From the NCBI RefSeq assembly GCF_902830275.1, contig NZ_CADESW010000001.1, forward strand, positions 248,001 to 312,000: 64,000 bases of DNA. Direction: 5' to 3'. The notes beneath the pieces are model-generated. The model made no database searches. It saw only the letters and a list, made by a program, of their open reading frames with translations, and was not told the DNA's origin. The stretch is from Burkholderia stagnalis (GTDB lineage Bacteria > Pseudomonadota > Gammaproteobacteria > Burkholderiales > Burkholderiaceae). Shown here one piece after another: positions 10,385 to 19,924 of this stretch (positions are counted from its first letter, which is position 1; each line of letters begins with the position of its first letter). The translations under genes and the position numbers were made by a program.

Positions 10385-11560
10385 ATGAAGAAACTCGCAC
10401 TGTCTACCCTCTCGCTCGCGCTGCTCGGCGCTGCCGGCGCTGCCCAAGCTCAATCGAGCGTGACGCTGTACGGCTTGATCGATACGTCGATCACGTATGT
10501 TCACGGCAATAACGGCCAGGGCAACAACTCGTGGCAAATGCTGTCGGGCAACCTGCAGGGCAGCCGCTGGGGCCTGAAGGGCTCCGAAGACCTGGGCGGT
10601 GGCCTGAAGACGATTTTCCAATTGGAAAACGGCTTTGATCCGGGCACCGGCAAGCTCAACCAAGGCGGCCGCATGTTCGGTCGTCAGGCTTACGTCGGTC
10701 TCGAGCACGCCCAGTACGGTACGCTGACGTTGGGCCGCCAGTACGACCCGACGGTCGACCTGGTTCAGGCAGTGACGAACGACAACTACTTCGGCTCGTA
10801 CTTCGCGACCCCGGGTGACGTCGACAACAACGACAACAGCATCCGCGTCAGCAACGCAGTCAAGTACACGTCGCCGGTCTTCGCCGGCCTCCAGTTCGAA
10901 GCCCTGTACGCGCTGAGCGGCATCGCCGGCCGTCCGGGCACGGGCCAGACGTGGAGCGCCGCGGCTGCCTACAACAACGGCCCGCTCGGCATCGCAGCCG
11001 GCTTCCTGCGCGTGCAGAACGGCGACGATCGCACGATTACGGACGGCGCAGGCGGCTGGACGAGCCCGACGGCCACCGGCCTCGACGTCTCGAACAACCC
11101 GATCGTCGGCGCATACGCAACGGCACGCTCGATCAACATCGCGCAAGTTGCCGGCCAATACGGCATCGGCCCGGTGACGTTCGGCCTCGGCTACAGCTTC
11201 TCGCAGTACAAGCCGGACACCCGTTCGGCATTCACCGCGCAAGAGAAGTTCAACACTGGCCGCGCGTTCGTGAACTACCAAGCCTCGCCGGCACTGCTGC
11301 TGGGTCTCGGCTACGCTTACACGAAGGCGAGCGGCGACACGGACGCGAAGTACCACCAGGTCTCGCTCGGCGCGGATTACTCGCTGTCGAAGCGCACGGA
11401 CATCTACCTGCTCGGTGCGTACCAGCACGCGAGCGGCAAGCAGCGCTTCGCCGCCGGCGCCAACGGGACCCAGGAGGCGCAAGCATCGATCGGTTCGTAC
11501 GGCTTCGCCGGCAAGAACGCGCAGGAAATGGTCTCCCTGGGCCTGCGCCACAAGTTCTAA
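10385..11560 (+). CDS. Outer membrane general porin (OpcP/OmpC-like family)
   Basis: A 391-residue trimeric beta-barrel porin of the Gram-negative porin type found in beta-proteobacteria. It has a Sec signal peptide (residues 1-22, MKKLALSTLSLALLGAAGAAQA, cut here before QSSVTLYG). The mature N-terminus QSSVTLYGLIDTSI and the loop GSRWGLKGSEDLGGGLKTIF are hallmarks. The protein ends in phenylalanine (GLRHKF), the outer-membrane insertion signal. GGAG lies 11 nt upstream of the ATG. It stands alone between an AT-rich leader and a terminator, so it is probably a monocistronic, highly expressed gene. Confidence 0.95.
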   Translation: MKKLALSTLSLALLGAAGAAQAQSSVTLYGLIDTSITYVHGNNGQGNNSWQMLSGNLQGSRWGLKGSEDLGGGLKTIFQLENGFDPGTGKLNQGGRMFGRQAYVGLEHAQYGTLTLGRQYDPTVDLVQAVTNDNYFGSYFATPGDVDNNDNSIRVSNAVKYTSPVFAGLQFEALYALSGIAGRPGTGQTWSAAAAYNNGPLGIAAGFLRVQNGDDRTITDGAGGWTSPTATGLDVSNNPIVGAYATARSINIAQVAGQYGIGPVTFGLGYSFSQYKPDTRSAFTAQEKFNTGRAFVNYQASPALLLGLGYAYTKASGDTDAKYHQVSLGADYSLSKRTDIYLLGAYQHASGKQRFAAGANGTQEAQASIGSYGFAGKNAQEMVSLGLRHKF

Positions 11561-11612
11561 AAACAATGTTCCCGGCACGCGGCGTCTTCGGATGCCGTGT
11601 CGCCGGCCTGCA

Positions 11613-11650
11613 AAGCCAGTCATCGGTTTCGGCCATGGCTGGCTTTTTTC
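11613..11650 (+). terminator. Intrinsic terminator of the porin gene
   Basis: AAGCCAG (11613-11619) pairs with CTGGCTT (11639-11645), and the transcript continues in a run of six T. It lies about 50 nt after the porin stop codon. Confidence 0.85.
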
Positions 11651-12287
11651 TTGCCTGCGGCCGGCGAGGCATGACCGTTTGCGCATCGCGCAGGCGTGTT
11701 CGAGCATTCGGGTTCAGCACTCGGCGCGGCCGTGCGCCGTATGTCATTCAGCGTGCTGATAAGGCGATAGACGCCCCTTCCCGATACCGCCGACATCACC
11801 TGCTCGCCCCCCTCCCAAGCAGGCGACAGGGCCCGCTCCAGCAGAATGCAGACCCACGGCAGTCGATTCGATTGCCGGGCGCCTCAAGCGCTCGCTGCTG
11901 CCGCTGCGGCTGCACGGATGCAGCAACCCTCCACTTCGATCTTGCAGCCCGAACACGGCGCGTTTGGCGCAGCCTCCGGCTCGCATCGCCACCGGGCACG
12001 AACCGCCATCGACGGCAAGCCGCTGCGACACCGGCAACGCATGCGTCGATGCGAACGGAGATGCAGACGCATCCGCTGCGTCGCATGCAGCCGCAGAAAC
12101 GACGCCCAAGCATCCCGCTCCGTTCGCGCTCCCTGCATCGACCCGCGCCGAATTGACGAACGTGCGCCGCAACCGAGGACATCACGAACGCGTTACGCCG
12201 ATATCCGCCGCATATCCCGCACGCGCACGCGCTTCGCCTCGTCGCTTCAACGCGACTTCATCCACTCGCCCGCCACGCCCACGCCAC
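11651..12287 (+). other. Intergenic region with no supported gene
   Basis: About 640 nt between the porin terminator and the HU-gene terminator. Several open frames exist on both strands (for example 11744-12172 minus and 11964-12470 plus). None has a recognisable domain, a ribosome binding site or protein-like composition, and they overlap one another. I see no RNA gene or repeat. Confidence 0.5.
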
Positions 12288-12324
12288 AAAAAAAGAATCC
12301 CCGTACGCTTTCGCGTACGGGGAT
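12288..12324 (-). terminator. Intrinsic terminator of the HU-like gene
   Basis: On the minus strand, a perfect 12-bp stem (ATCCCCGTACGC with its complement) closed by a GAAA tetraloop (12297-12324) is followed by TTC and a run of seven T. It lies about 55 nt beyond the HU-like stop codon. Confidence 0.92.
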
Positions 12325-12378
12325 CGTCGGACACCGCCACAGCCGCCGGCCCACGGGCCGGCGCCTGTCGCGCCGCAC

Positions 12379-12825
12379 TTATGCAGCCGCGTCCTTCAGC
12401 TTCTTCAGCGCACGTGCCTTCACGCGCACGCTGGCCGGCTTTGCCGGGAACCAACGCTCTTCGCCCGTGAACGGATCCTTGCCGAAGCGCTTCTTCTTCG
12501 CCGGCACAGCTTGCGCCGTGATCTTCAGCAGACCCGGCAGCGTGAACTCGCCTGCGCCCTTCTTGTGGACCGAGCCCAGCACGACGTTCTCGAGTGCGGC
12601 CAGCACTGCCTTGACGGCCTTCACTTCGACGGCTGCGCGCTCAGCGATGTGCGTCGCGAGCGAAGCCTTCGTGAACTTGTCCTTCAGCGGCGTCGGAGCG
12701 GCGGGAGCCTTCGCGACGACGGCCTTCTTGGCCGCTACTTTCTTCGCGGGCTCGGCTTTTTTGGCAGCCACTTTCTTGGCCGGTGCGGCAGCCTTCTTGG
12801 CCACCTTTTTTGCGGAAGTCGCCAT
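12379..12825 (-). CDS. HU/IHF-family DNA-binding protein with Lys/Ala-rich N-terminal tail
   Basis: A 148-residue nucleoid-associated protein. Residues 1-50 are almost entirely Ala, Lys, Pro and Val in AKK/PAKK repeats, like a histone H1 tail. Residues from about 55 on are an HU domain (LATHIAERAAVEVKAVKAVLAAL, then GEFTLPGLLKITAQ and the arm region FGKDPFTGEERWFPAKPASVRV). The ATG at 12825 is chosen over an upstream in-frame ATG because AGGAG lies 6 nt before it. Proteins of this type are common in Burkholderia and probably compact DNA through both the HU fold and the basic tail. It is a single-gene unit with its own terminator. Confidence 0.93.
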   Translation of the reverse strand: MATSAKKVAKKAAAPAKKVAAKKAEPAKKVAAKKAVVAKAPAAPTPLKDKFTKASLATHIAERAAVEVKAVKAVLAALENVVLGSVHKKGAGEFTLPGLLKITAQAVPAKKKRFGKDPFTGEERWFPAKPASVRVKARALKKLKDAAA

Positions 12826-13082
12826 GTTTCTCCTACCAGGTGTGGTCGTTGGATACACGAAGCACGCAACACGCGCGCTTCAACGCCGGATTCTACAAGC
12901 GCCATGACGCTTCGTGCAGTACTTTTGTGTGTTTTCCGCGGGTTTCCAGCAGGTTTTGTTGCGCGCTGCTGACTACGACACCGCGCGAAACGCAAAAAAC
13001 GCCTATACGTATGCGTCGTTTCGCGAATTACGTTCGACATTTGCGCGCCTATACTGCCCTCGCCCAATGCTCGGATGCCCTC

Positions 13083-14201
13083 ATGCGCGAAGTCAGATAC
13101 GTCAAGGGACTCGACGGCCTGCGCGCCATCGCGGTCATCCTCGTCTTCCTGTCCCACAAGGGCCACGTCCTCGCGATCGACGTCGGCAAGCTCGGCGTGT
13201 GGACGTTTTTCCTGATCAGCGGATTCCTGATCGTCGGCGAGCTGCATCGCAGCCGCCAGGCGATCGAGCGCGGCACGTTGACGCAGCGCCACGCATTCAG
13301 CCTGTTCCTCGCGAAGCGCGCGCTGCGGATCTTCCCCGTCTACTACCTGCTGCTCGCCGCGCTCGCGCTCGCGCATGCGCTGTTCTACCAGCGCGACGTC
13401 GATCTCGGTCTCGCGTGGCACGCGCTGTTCCTGTCGAACGTATGGATCGGCGTGGTCAAGAACGGCTGGCCCGGCTCGACGTCGCACTTCTGGAGCCTCG
13501 CCGTCGAACAGCAGTTCTACCTGATCGCGCCGCTTGCGCTGCTCGCCACGCCGTCCGCACGGCACATCGCGCTCGGCATCGCCGCGATCGCGCTGTGTGC
13601 GGCCGCGCATCTCGGCCTCTATCTGGCCGGTGCGTCGCCGGTGCTGATCTATGCGTTTTCGCCGTGGAATTTCGCGCTGATCGCGCTCGGCGGTGTCGGC
13701 GCGATGGCGCTGGCCAGCCACGGCCCCGTCGTGTCGCACCGCCTGCCGCCCGGCTGGCTCGCGGCGGCAGGCGTCGTGTTCTTCCTCGTGCTGCCCGCGT
13801 GCGCCACGCTGCCGAACGCGCTGGCGGGCATCGCGGACCTCGGCCTGTCCGCGTCGCTCGGCGCGCTGCTGCTCTGGATCGTCGGCGCCCCCGACCATCC
13901 CGCCGTCGCACTGCTGGACCGCGCGCCGCTCGTCTACCTCGGCACGATCAGCTACGGCTTCTACCTGTTCCACAACCTGATCCCCGCGCGCTTCGGCGTG
14001 ATGCCGGCGCGCTTCCAGCACGCGCACGTGCCGCAGATCGTCCAGGACGTCGTGCCCGAAATGCTGCAGTTCGGGCTCGCGGTGCTGCTCGCGCATCTTT
14101 CCTGGCGCTATCTCGAAAAAAGGCTGCTCGACTGCAAGAAGCCGATCGCCGCGCGGCTCGCACGGCATTTCGCGGCGCCGCAACGCACGTCCGCGCGCTG
14201 A
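13083..14201 (+). CDS. bceU: Acyltransferase-3 family membrane protein (probable BceU)
   Basis: A 372-residue polytopic membrane acyltransferase of the OafA/YrhL type. These transfer O-acetyl or similar groups to extracellular polysaccharides. The start at 13083 puts the family N-terminus VKGLDGLRAIAVILVFLSH at residues 7-25; WSLAVEQQFYLIAP near residue 139 is the second signature. No strong ribosome binding site is visible. Its position next to galU/bceT and the other acyltransferase genes matches bceU of the cepacian bce-II cluster. The gene name is an inference from cluster order. The acylated sugar is not known. Confidence 0.82.
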   Translation: MREVRYVKGLDGLRAIAVILVFLSHKGHVLAIDVGKLGVWTFFLISGFLIVGELHRSRQAIERGTLTQRHAFSLFLAKRALRIFPVYYLLLAALALAHALFYQRDVDLGLAWHALFLSNVWIGVVKNGWPGSTSHFWSLAVEQQFYLIAPLALLATPSARHIALGIAAIALCAAAHLGLYLAGASPVLIYAFSPWNFALIALGGVGAMALASHGPVVSHRLPPGWLAAAGVVFFLVLPACATLPNALAGIADLGLSASLGALLLWIVGAPDHPAVALLDRAPLVYLGTISYGFYLFHNLIPARFGVMPARFQHAHVPQIVQDVVPEMLQFGLAVLLAHLSWRYLEKRLLDCKKPIAARLARHFAAPQRTSAR

Positions 14202-14473
14202 CGGCGGCGCGGCCCTGCATCGCGCGGCCTCCGGCACGCTTGCAAGCGGCCGGCGACGAGCTACGCTTGCAGCAGCAGGACGTCGCCGATACGCGGTGAA
14301 ACGTCGCCATGCTTGCGCCTGAAAAATGCCATCGTGCATTGATGCAATGCCGCGCGCGATTCCAGCGGATGCACGCCGTATCCGCGGCCCGCTTCGCCAC
14401 GTACGCCGCGTTCCACCCCGGCTGCTCGGCTGCATACCGCGACGACGAGGACATCCCCGCCCGGCCCACCCGC

Positions 14474-14505
14474 AAAAAAGCCCCGGACGCAATGCGTACC
14501 GGGGC
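14474..14505 (-). terminator. Intrinsic terminator of galU/bceT
   Basis: On the minus strand, GCCCCGGtACGCA pairs across a tight loop with TGCGTcCGGGGC (14480-14505, one internal mismatch), followed by six T (14474-14479). It lies 41 nt beyond the galU stop. Confidence 0.88.
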
Positions 14506-14546
14506 CAACGGAACAACCACCACCTGAAACGTGACGCGCAGGGCTG

Positions 14547-15434
14547 CTAAGCGACGGCAGCCAGCGCGGGCAAACAGGTCCGCAGATACGCCTCGAACTC
14601 GCGGCTCACTTCCGGATGCTGGAGCGCCAGCTCGACGGTCGCCTTCAGGTAGCCGATCTTGCTGCCGCAGTCGAAGCGCGTGCCGTAGTAGCGGTACGCG
14701 AGCACCTGCTCGTGCGCGAGCAGCGACTGCACGGCGTCGGTCAGCTGCAGTTCGCCGCCCGCGCCCGGCTTGATCTTGCGCAGATGATCGAACAGCGTCG
14801 GCATGAACACGTAGCGGCCGACCACGCCGAGGTTCGACGGCGCATCCTCGGGCGACGGCTTCTCGATGATGCCCGACAGCTTGATGATGTCCTCCTCCCA
14901 CTCGCGGCCCTCGATGACGCCGTACGAACGGCTGTCCTCGCGCGCGATCGTCTCCACGCCGATCACCGAGCTGTGATAGTGGTTGAACACGTCGACGAGC
15001 TGCTTGAGCACCGGCTGCTCGCCGTGCAGCAGGTCGTCGGCGAGGATCACCGCGAACGGCTCGCCGTGCACCAGCTTCTCCGCGCACAGCACCGCATGGC
15101 CGAGGCCGAGCGCTTCCGGCTGGCGCACGTAGAAGCAGTTGACGTGGCTCGGCTTGATGCCGCGCACCAGCTCGAGCAGCTTATCCTTGCCGCGCGCCTC
15201 GAGCTCCGCCTCGATTTCATAGGACTTGTCGAAGTGATCCTCGATCGCGCGCTTGCTGCGCCCGGTGACGAAGATCATCTCGGTGATGCCCGCATTGATC
15301 GCCTCCTCGACCGCGTACTGGATCAGCGGTTTGTCGACGACGGGCAGCATTTCCTTCGGGCTCGCCTTCGTCGCCGGGAGGAACCGTGTGCCGAGACCGG
15401 CAACGGGGAACACGGCCTTGGTAACTTTCAGCAT
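14547..15434 (-). CDS. bceT: UTP-glucose-1-phosphate uridylyltransferase (GalU type, BceT)
   Basis: A 295-residue nucleotidyltransferase making UDP-glucose, the precursor of glucose, galactose and glucuronic acid in cepacian. The N-terminus carries the activating-site motif [19 protein letters not shown] (residues 13-31) and the uridine-binding [12 protein letters not shown]. The ATG at 15434 is chosen because AGGA lies 8 nt upstream; upstream codons in frame are not protein-like. It is transcribed away from the 47-residue membrane protein region and ends at its own terminator. bceT is the name used in the cepacian cluster; galU is the general family name. Confidence 0.92.
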   Translation of the reverse strand: MLKVTKAVFPVAGLGTRFLPATKASPKEMLPVVDKPLIQYAVEEAINAGITEMIFVTGRSKRAIEDHFDKSYEIEAELEARGKDKLLELVRGIKPSHVNCFYVRQPEALGLGHAVLCAEKLVHGEPFAVILADDLLHGEQPVLKQLVDVFNHYHSSVIGVETIAREDSRSYGVIEGREWEEDIIKLSGIIEKPSPEDAPSNLGVVGRYVFMPTLFDHLRKIKPGAGGELQLTDAVQSLLAHEQVLAYRYYGTRFDCGSKIGYLKATVELALQHPEVSREFEAYLRTCLPALAAVA

Positions 15435-15665
15435 GATCGCATCCTGATTGCGTTGATTGCGCCGCGTCGTTTCACGACAGGGCGCATTGATTTTCCGGAC
15501 GGCGCGGCACGATTCGGCCGCATTTCGAAATCGATCCGCCACCATTTTCCGACAAGGTCTTTCGCCTCGTCACTTCGATTAACGGATAATCGTCGCGAGC
15601 CGGTCGATATTGCCGGTGCATTACCCCGGCCGGCGACAATTTACCGATTTTCCGGATACAAATTC

Positions 15666-15809
15666 TTACGATTCGAATTCCTCGGCATAGGGCGCGCCGC
15701 CCCATTCGAAGGCCGGTCGAATCGGCTCGTTCTTCAGCGCCTCGCGGTACGCCGACAGTACGGCCATGATCACCAATACTGCTGCGCTCGCGATCCAGTG
15801 CATGTCCAT
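15666..15809 (-). CDS. Small single-pass membrane protein, function unknown
   Basis: A 47-residue protein with a hydrophobic stretch at residues 4-20 (HWIASAAVLVIMAVLSA) followed by a charged tail ending PYAEEFES. The ATG at 15809 has AGGAG 8 nt upstream, a strong reason to accept it; the longer frame to 15929 has no such signal. It lies between bceT and bceS, with short non-coding stretches on either side. I do not recognise the family. The position inside the cepacian cluster suggests a possible accessory role, but that is only context. Confidence 0.62.
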   Translation of the reverse strand: MDMHWIASAAVLVIMAVLSAYREALKNEPIRPAFEWGGAPYAEEFES

Positions 15810-16025
15810 CTTGCCGCTCCTTGCATCTATCAACTGGAGCTTCAAACTATCAGAAAAAAATCGACAAATAATTGGCCGCACGCTGAAACCGATATCGGGA
15901 CTGAATAAATCCGCGAGATGGAATGTCATTATTTCAGTGCGCGATTTTTTTATTCATTGAGCGATTTCTTGCGGATTACGATGGAGCGCAACTTCCCCTC
16001 CATTCGTCGCAAGGAACCGAATCGC

Positions 16026-17207
16026 ATGCAAGCATTCAGCGGATCGACTGTGAATGCGCCGCCCGCCGCCGATCACAAGGAGCACGTGATCGACGCGATG
16101 CGCGGCTTCGCGGCGCTGCTCGTCGCCTATTTCCACTGCCGGCAGGTCGTCTGGGTCGGGATGCAAGGCTTTCATCGCGCCTACGGCCATGCGCTCGACC
16201 CGAGCGTGCTCGTCGGCTACCTGACCTTCCCGTTCGCGTGGGGCTCGGCCGGCGTGCCGATCTTCTTCGTGATCAGCGGCTACTGCATCCACCGCAACGC
16301 GTCGCTCAAGCTCGCCGCCGACCCGTCGTACCGGCTGAACGCGCCGAACTTCTGGGCGCGCCGCTTCGCGCGCATCTATCCGGTGCTGCTCGCCGCGCTG
16401 CTGTTCACGCTCGCGCTCGACGCGGTCAGCCTGCAGATCGAGCCCGTCAGCCACAAGATCCGCGACGTCGGCCTGACCGCGTTCCTCGTGAACCTGTTCT
16501 CGCTGCAGGGCGTCGCCGGCTACACGTACGGCTCGAACGGCGCGCTGTGGACGCTGTCGCTCGAAGTGCAGTTCTACGCGATCTATCCGCTGCTGTTCGC
16601 CGTGCGGCGGCGCATCGGCATGCCGGCCGTCGTGGCCGCGGTGGCGCTCGTCAACGTCGCATCGGCCTGGCTGCTCGAACGGCACGACCTGCAGTTCTTC
16701 ACGTCGTACTGGCTGTCGTGGACGATCGGCGCGTGGATCGCCGACGTGCGCGCGCAGCAGTTGCGCCGCGCGGCGCCCGCCGCCGCGCCGTCGCGCGCGT
16801 GGTACGCGGCGGCCGCCGTGCTGCTGGCCGCCGGCTGCGCCGCGTTCCACTTCGGCCAGTACGGCGCGTTCCAGCTGTGGGCGGCCGGCTTCGCGTGCTT
16901 CCTGTACCGTGCGCTCGCCTGTCCGCCGCGCCCGACGCGGCCGCTGAGCGTGCTCGGCTGGTTCGGCGATTTCAGCTATTCGCTATACCTGATCCACCTG
17001 CCGCTGTTCGTCTGCCTCGGCTCGGTGCTGTTCCACTCCGAACTGCAGCTGTCGATCTGGCCGTCGTTCGCGTTCATGGCGCTCGCGATTCCGGTCGCCT
17101 ACCTGTTCTACCGGCTGTTCGAGCTGCCCGCGATGCGCTGGTCGGCGAGCTTCAAGCCGTCGCGCGGCGCGCGCGTCGTCACGCCGACGCCCGAACGCGC
17201 CGCCTGA
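16026..17207 (+). CDS. bceS: Acyltransferase-3 family membrane protein (probable BceS)
   Basis: A 393-residue polytopic acyltransferase. Family signatures are the N-terminal IDAMRGFAALLVAYFHCRQ (near residues 22-40), SAGVPIFFVISGYCIHR near 78-94 and WTLSLEVQFYAIYP near 175-188. Further transmembrane segments run to the C-terminus, and the last helices (FSYSLYLIHLPLF) are typical. AAGGAA about 9 nt upstream supports the ATG at 16026 over the ATG at 15981. It probably O-acetylates cepacian or its lipid-linked repeat unit. It is convergent with bceR, with a terminator for each strand in between. Confidence 0.85.
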   Translation: MQAFSGSTVNAPPAADHKEHVIDAMRGFAALLVAYFHCRQVVWVGMQGFHRAYGHALDPSVLVGYLTFPFAWGSAGVPIFFVISGYCIHRNASLKLAADPSYRLNAPNFWARRFARIYPVLLAALLFTLALDAVSLQIEPVSHKIRDVGLTAFLVNLFSLQGVAGYTYGSNGALWTLSLEVQFYAIYPLLFAVRRRIGMPAVVAAVALVNVASAWLLERHDLQFFTSYWLSWTIGAWIADVRAQQLRRAAPAAAPSRAWYAAAAVLLAAGCAAFHFGQYGAFQLWAAGFACFLYRALACPPRPTRPLSVLGWFGDFSYSLYLIHLPLFVCLGSVLFHSELQLSIWPSFAFMALAIPVAYLFYRLFELPAMRWSASFKPSRGARVVTPTPERAA

Positions 17208-17227
17208 GCGCCCGGCGCGGCACCGAA

Positions 17228-17262
17228 ACCCTCGCACGGCGGATGGCCGTGCGGGGGTTTTT
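17228..17262 (+). terminator. Intrinsic terminator of bceS
   Basis: A 12-bp stem (CCCTCGCACGGC with GCCGTGCGGGGG, one G-U pair) around a short loop is followed by five T. It starts about 20 nt after the bceS stop. Confidence 0.88.
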
Positions 17263-17380
17263 GCTTGTGCGCCGTCACGGCCTGCCGATTTCGCTTTCTT
17301 CGACCAAGCGCCCTTTCGATGCATCGCCGTGCAGCATCGTCAGGCGCGACGCGCACCGACCTTCCCGGCCGTAAGCGGAC

Positions 17381-17421
17381 AAAGACAAAGCCCCCGGAAC
17401 GGCGCATTGCCGCCCGGGGGC
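17381..17421 (-). terminator. Intrinsic terminator of the bceP-bceQ-bceR unit
   Basis: On the minus strand, GGCCCCCGG pairs with CCGGGGGC, with an inner CGG/CCG stem, followed by TTTGTCTTTGTC. It lies about 40 nt beyond the bceR stop and opposes the bceS terminator. Confidence 0.78.
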
Positions 17422-17458
17422 CGATCCGGCATGCCGCATTCATGCGGCCATGCGGGCT

Positions 17459-19924
17459 TTACCGCCTCTTCTTCGCCGCGCGCGCGGTATCCGCCAGGAT
17501 CTTCTCGACACGCTCCACGTAGGTCTTCGTGCCGAAGCGGCGCAGCGCCGTTACGTGGCCGCTCGCGACGAGCCGCTCGCGCAGCTGGCGATCCGACTGC
17601 AGCGCGGCCAGCGCCGCGCCCAGCGCGTGCGCATCGCCCGGCTCGCACAGCAGGCCGTTGTCGTCGTGCTCGATGATCTCGACCACGCCGCCCGCGCGCG
17701 CCGCGACCACCGGCCGCCGCGCGAGCATCCCCTCGACGATCACGCGGCCGAACGGCTCGGGCGTGATCGACGTGTGCGCGACGACGTCGACCGCCTTCAT
17801 GCACGCGGCCACGTCGCGCTGGAAGCCGAGGAAGTGCACGCGGTCGCCCATCCCGTGCCGAGCGACAATGTCATGCAGCTGCGCCGCATAGTCGTCCTCG
17901 CCGAACAGCGGCGCGCCGACCAGCACGACATGCAGCTCCGGGTGGCGCGCGGCGGCTTCCAGCAGCACGTGCTGGCCCTTCCAGCGCGCGAGCCGGCTGA
18001 ACGAGCCGACCAGCCACGCATGCTCGGGCAGGCCGAAGCGCGCGCGCAGCGCGGCCTGGCTGACGCCCGCCAGCGCGTCGAACGGCTCGGCCGAGATGCC
18101 GTTGAACACGACGTCGACATGCTGCGGCGTGAAGCCCGTCAGCGCACGGAACGCCTGCGCGGACGCGTCGGAGTTCGCGATCACCCGCGTCACGCCGAGC
18201 CGCGCGCAATGCTTGATCGCGAGCAGCTGCTTGCGGCCGAAATGGTCGTCGCTGACGATGTCGCGCAGATGCCAGACCACCGGCTTGCGCGCAAGCCGCC
18301 CGGCCAGCGCGGCGACCACCATCGCGCGCTGGGTGTTCGCGTAGATCACCTCGGCGCGGCGCGCGCGGCGCGCGACGTCGCGCACCAGCCGGATCAGCTC
18401 CTTCACCGCGCCGGCCGACACGCCGCCCTGCTTGCGCACGCCCGCCAGCGCGCCCTGCTCGACGACGTCGACGCGCGCGCCGATCTCGTCGAGCGCCGCG
18501 CGGAACGGCCCGTCGGCGAACAGCAGCACGTCGGCGTTCGCGCGCATGTGCTTCATGATCTCCAGCAGCGACAGCTCGGCGCCGCCCAGCACGCCGCTCT
18601 GGTCGAGCACCAGCGTCGCCGGGCCGTGCGCGGCGGGCGGCGGCATCGCGCCGGCGCGCGGCTGCGCGGTCGCGCCGGGCAGCGCGGCCTCGACGTAGTC
18701 GAGGAAGCGCTGCCGAAACGTCTGGGCGGAGAACCGCTCGGCATTCGTGCGGCACGCCTGCGGCGTGAACCGCTGCGGCGCGCGCTCGAAATCGTCGACC
18801 GCCGCCACGATCGCGCGCGCCGTCTGCTCGTCGAAGAACAGCCCGGTCGGCTGCGCGCCCGACTGCGGGTCGCACACCGTCTCGAGCGCGCCGCCCTTGC
18901 CGTACGCGATGACGGGCGTGCCGCACGCCTGCGCCTCGACCACCGAGATGCCGAAATCCTCCTCGGCCGCGAACACGAACGCCTTCGCGCGGCGCATCCG
19001 GTCGTGCAGCACCGCGAACGGCTGGTAGCCCATGATCTCGACGTTCGGGCCGGCCTTCGCGCGGACCTTCTGCATTTCCGGGCCGTCGCCGATCACGACC
19101 AGCTTGCGCTCGGGCGTCTGCGAGAACGCTTCGACGATCAGGTCGATCTTCTTGTACGGCACCATCCGCGACGCGGTCAGGTAGAAATCCTCCTTGACCG
19201 GGTTCAGCGAGAACGCGTCGACGTCCACCGGCGGAAAGATCACGTCGGCGTCGCGCTGGTAGACCTTCTTGATGCGCCGCGCGATGAACGCGGAATTCGC
19301 GACGAAGCCGTCGACCGCGTTCGCGGTGCGCGTGTCCCAGTTGCGGATGTAGTGCAGGATCATCCGCGCGAGCAGCGATTTCGGCCCATGCGTGAGGTTC
19401 GACTGTTCCAGGTACTGGTGCTGCAGGTCCCACGCATAGCGGATCGGCGAATGCACGTAGCTGATGTGCACCTGGTCGGGCCCGGTCAGCACGCCCTTCG
19501 CGACCGCATGGCTGCTCGAGATCACGAGATCGTAGCCCGACACGTCGAGCTGCTCGATCGCGAGCGGCATCAGCGGCAGGTAGCTGCGGTACTTGGTGCG
19601 CGCGAACGGCAGCTTCTGGATGAACGACGTCGTGACCGGCTTGCCGCGCACGAACGCGCGATCGTCGAGGAAATCGACGAGGCTGAACAGGTCCGCGTCC
19701 GGAAAGCACGCGACGATCTGCTCGAGCACCCGCTCGGCGCCCGCGTACGTGACGAGCCAGTCGTGCACGATCGCCACGCGCAGCGGCCGGGCCGCATGGC
19801 GCGCGGCCGCGGGTTCGGCCGGCGCGGTGCGGCGCAGCGCGGCGGCGTCACGGGGTTCGGCGACGGCGGCGGCATCGGCCGCGGCCAGATTCACTAAGGC
19901 GTGTTCCGCCAGATCGCGATTCAT
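17459..19924 (-). CDS. bceR: Two-domain (tandem GT4) glycosyltransferase BceR
   Basis: An 821-residue cytoplasmic protein with two complete GT-B/GT4 units. The first (about residues 48-420) contains VAIVHDWLVTYAGAERVLEQ and the donor-site motif FVFAAEEDFGISVVEAQACG with GTPVIAYGKGG. The second (about 440-815) contains SGVLGGAELSLLEIMKHM, RLARWKGQHVLLEAA and EPFGRVIVEGMLARRPVVA. Both have an E-x7-E-like donor-binding segment, so both are likely active, adding two sugars to the cepacian repeat. The ATG at 19924 has AGGAG about 10 nt upstream, within the end of bceQ, and overlaps its stop. The length is double that of a normal GT4 enzyme. Confidence 0.9.
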   Translation of the reverse strand: MNRDLAEHALVNLAAADAAAVAEPRDAAALRRTAPAEPAAARHAARPLRVAIVHDWLVTYAGAERVLEQIVACFPDADLFSLVDFLDDRAFVRGKPVTTSFIQKLPFARTKYRSYLPLMPLAIEQLDVSGYDLVISSSHAVAKGVLTGPDQVHISYVHSPIRYAWDLQHQYLEQSNLTHGPKSLLARMILHYIRNWDTRTANAVDGFVANSAFIARRIKKVYQRDADVIFPPVDVDAFSLNPVKEDFYLTASRMVPYKKIDLIVEAFSQTPERKLVVIGDGPEMQKVRAKAGPNVEIMGYQPFAVLHDRMRRAKAFVFAAEEDFGISVVEAQACGTPVIAYGKGGALETVCDPQSGAQPTGLFFDEQTARAIVAAVDDFERAPQRFTPQACRTNAERFSAQTFRQRFLDYVEAALPGATAQPRAGAMPPPAAHGPATLVLDQSGVLGGAELSLLEIMKHMRANADVLLFADGPFRAALDEIGARVDVVEQGALAGVRKQGGVSAGAVKELIRLVRDVARRARRAEVIYANTQRAMVVAALAGRLARKPVVWHLRDIVSDDHFGRKQLLAIKHCARLGVTRVIANSDASAQAFRALTGFTPQHVDVVFNGISAEPFDALAGVSQAALRARFGLPEHAWLVGSFSRLARWKGQHVLLEAAARHPELHVVLVGAPLFGEDDYAAQLHDIVARHGMGDRVHFLGFQRDVAACMKAVDVVAHTSITPEPFGRVIVEGMLARRPVVAARAGGVVEIIEHDDNGLLCEPGDAHALGAALAALQSDRQLRERLVASGHVTALRRFGTKTYVERVEKILADTARAAKKRR

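Noticed and set aside
11744-12172. Possible 142-codon minus-strand gene after the porin
   Set aside because: No domain, no ribosome binding site, and competing frames of equal quality on the other strand.
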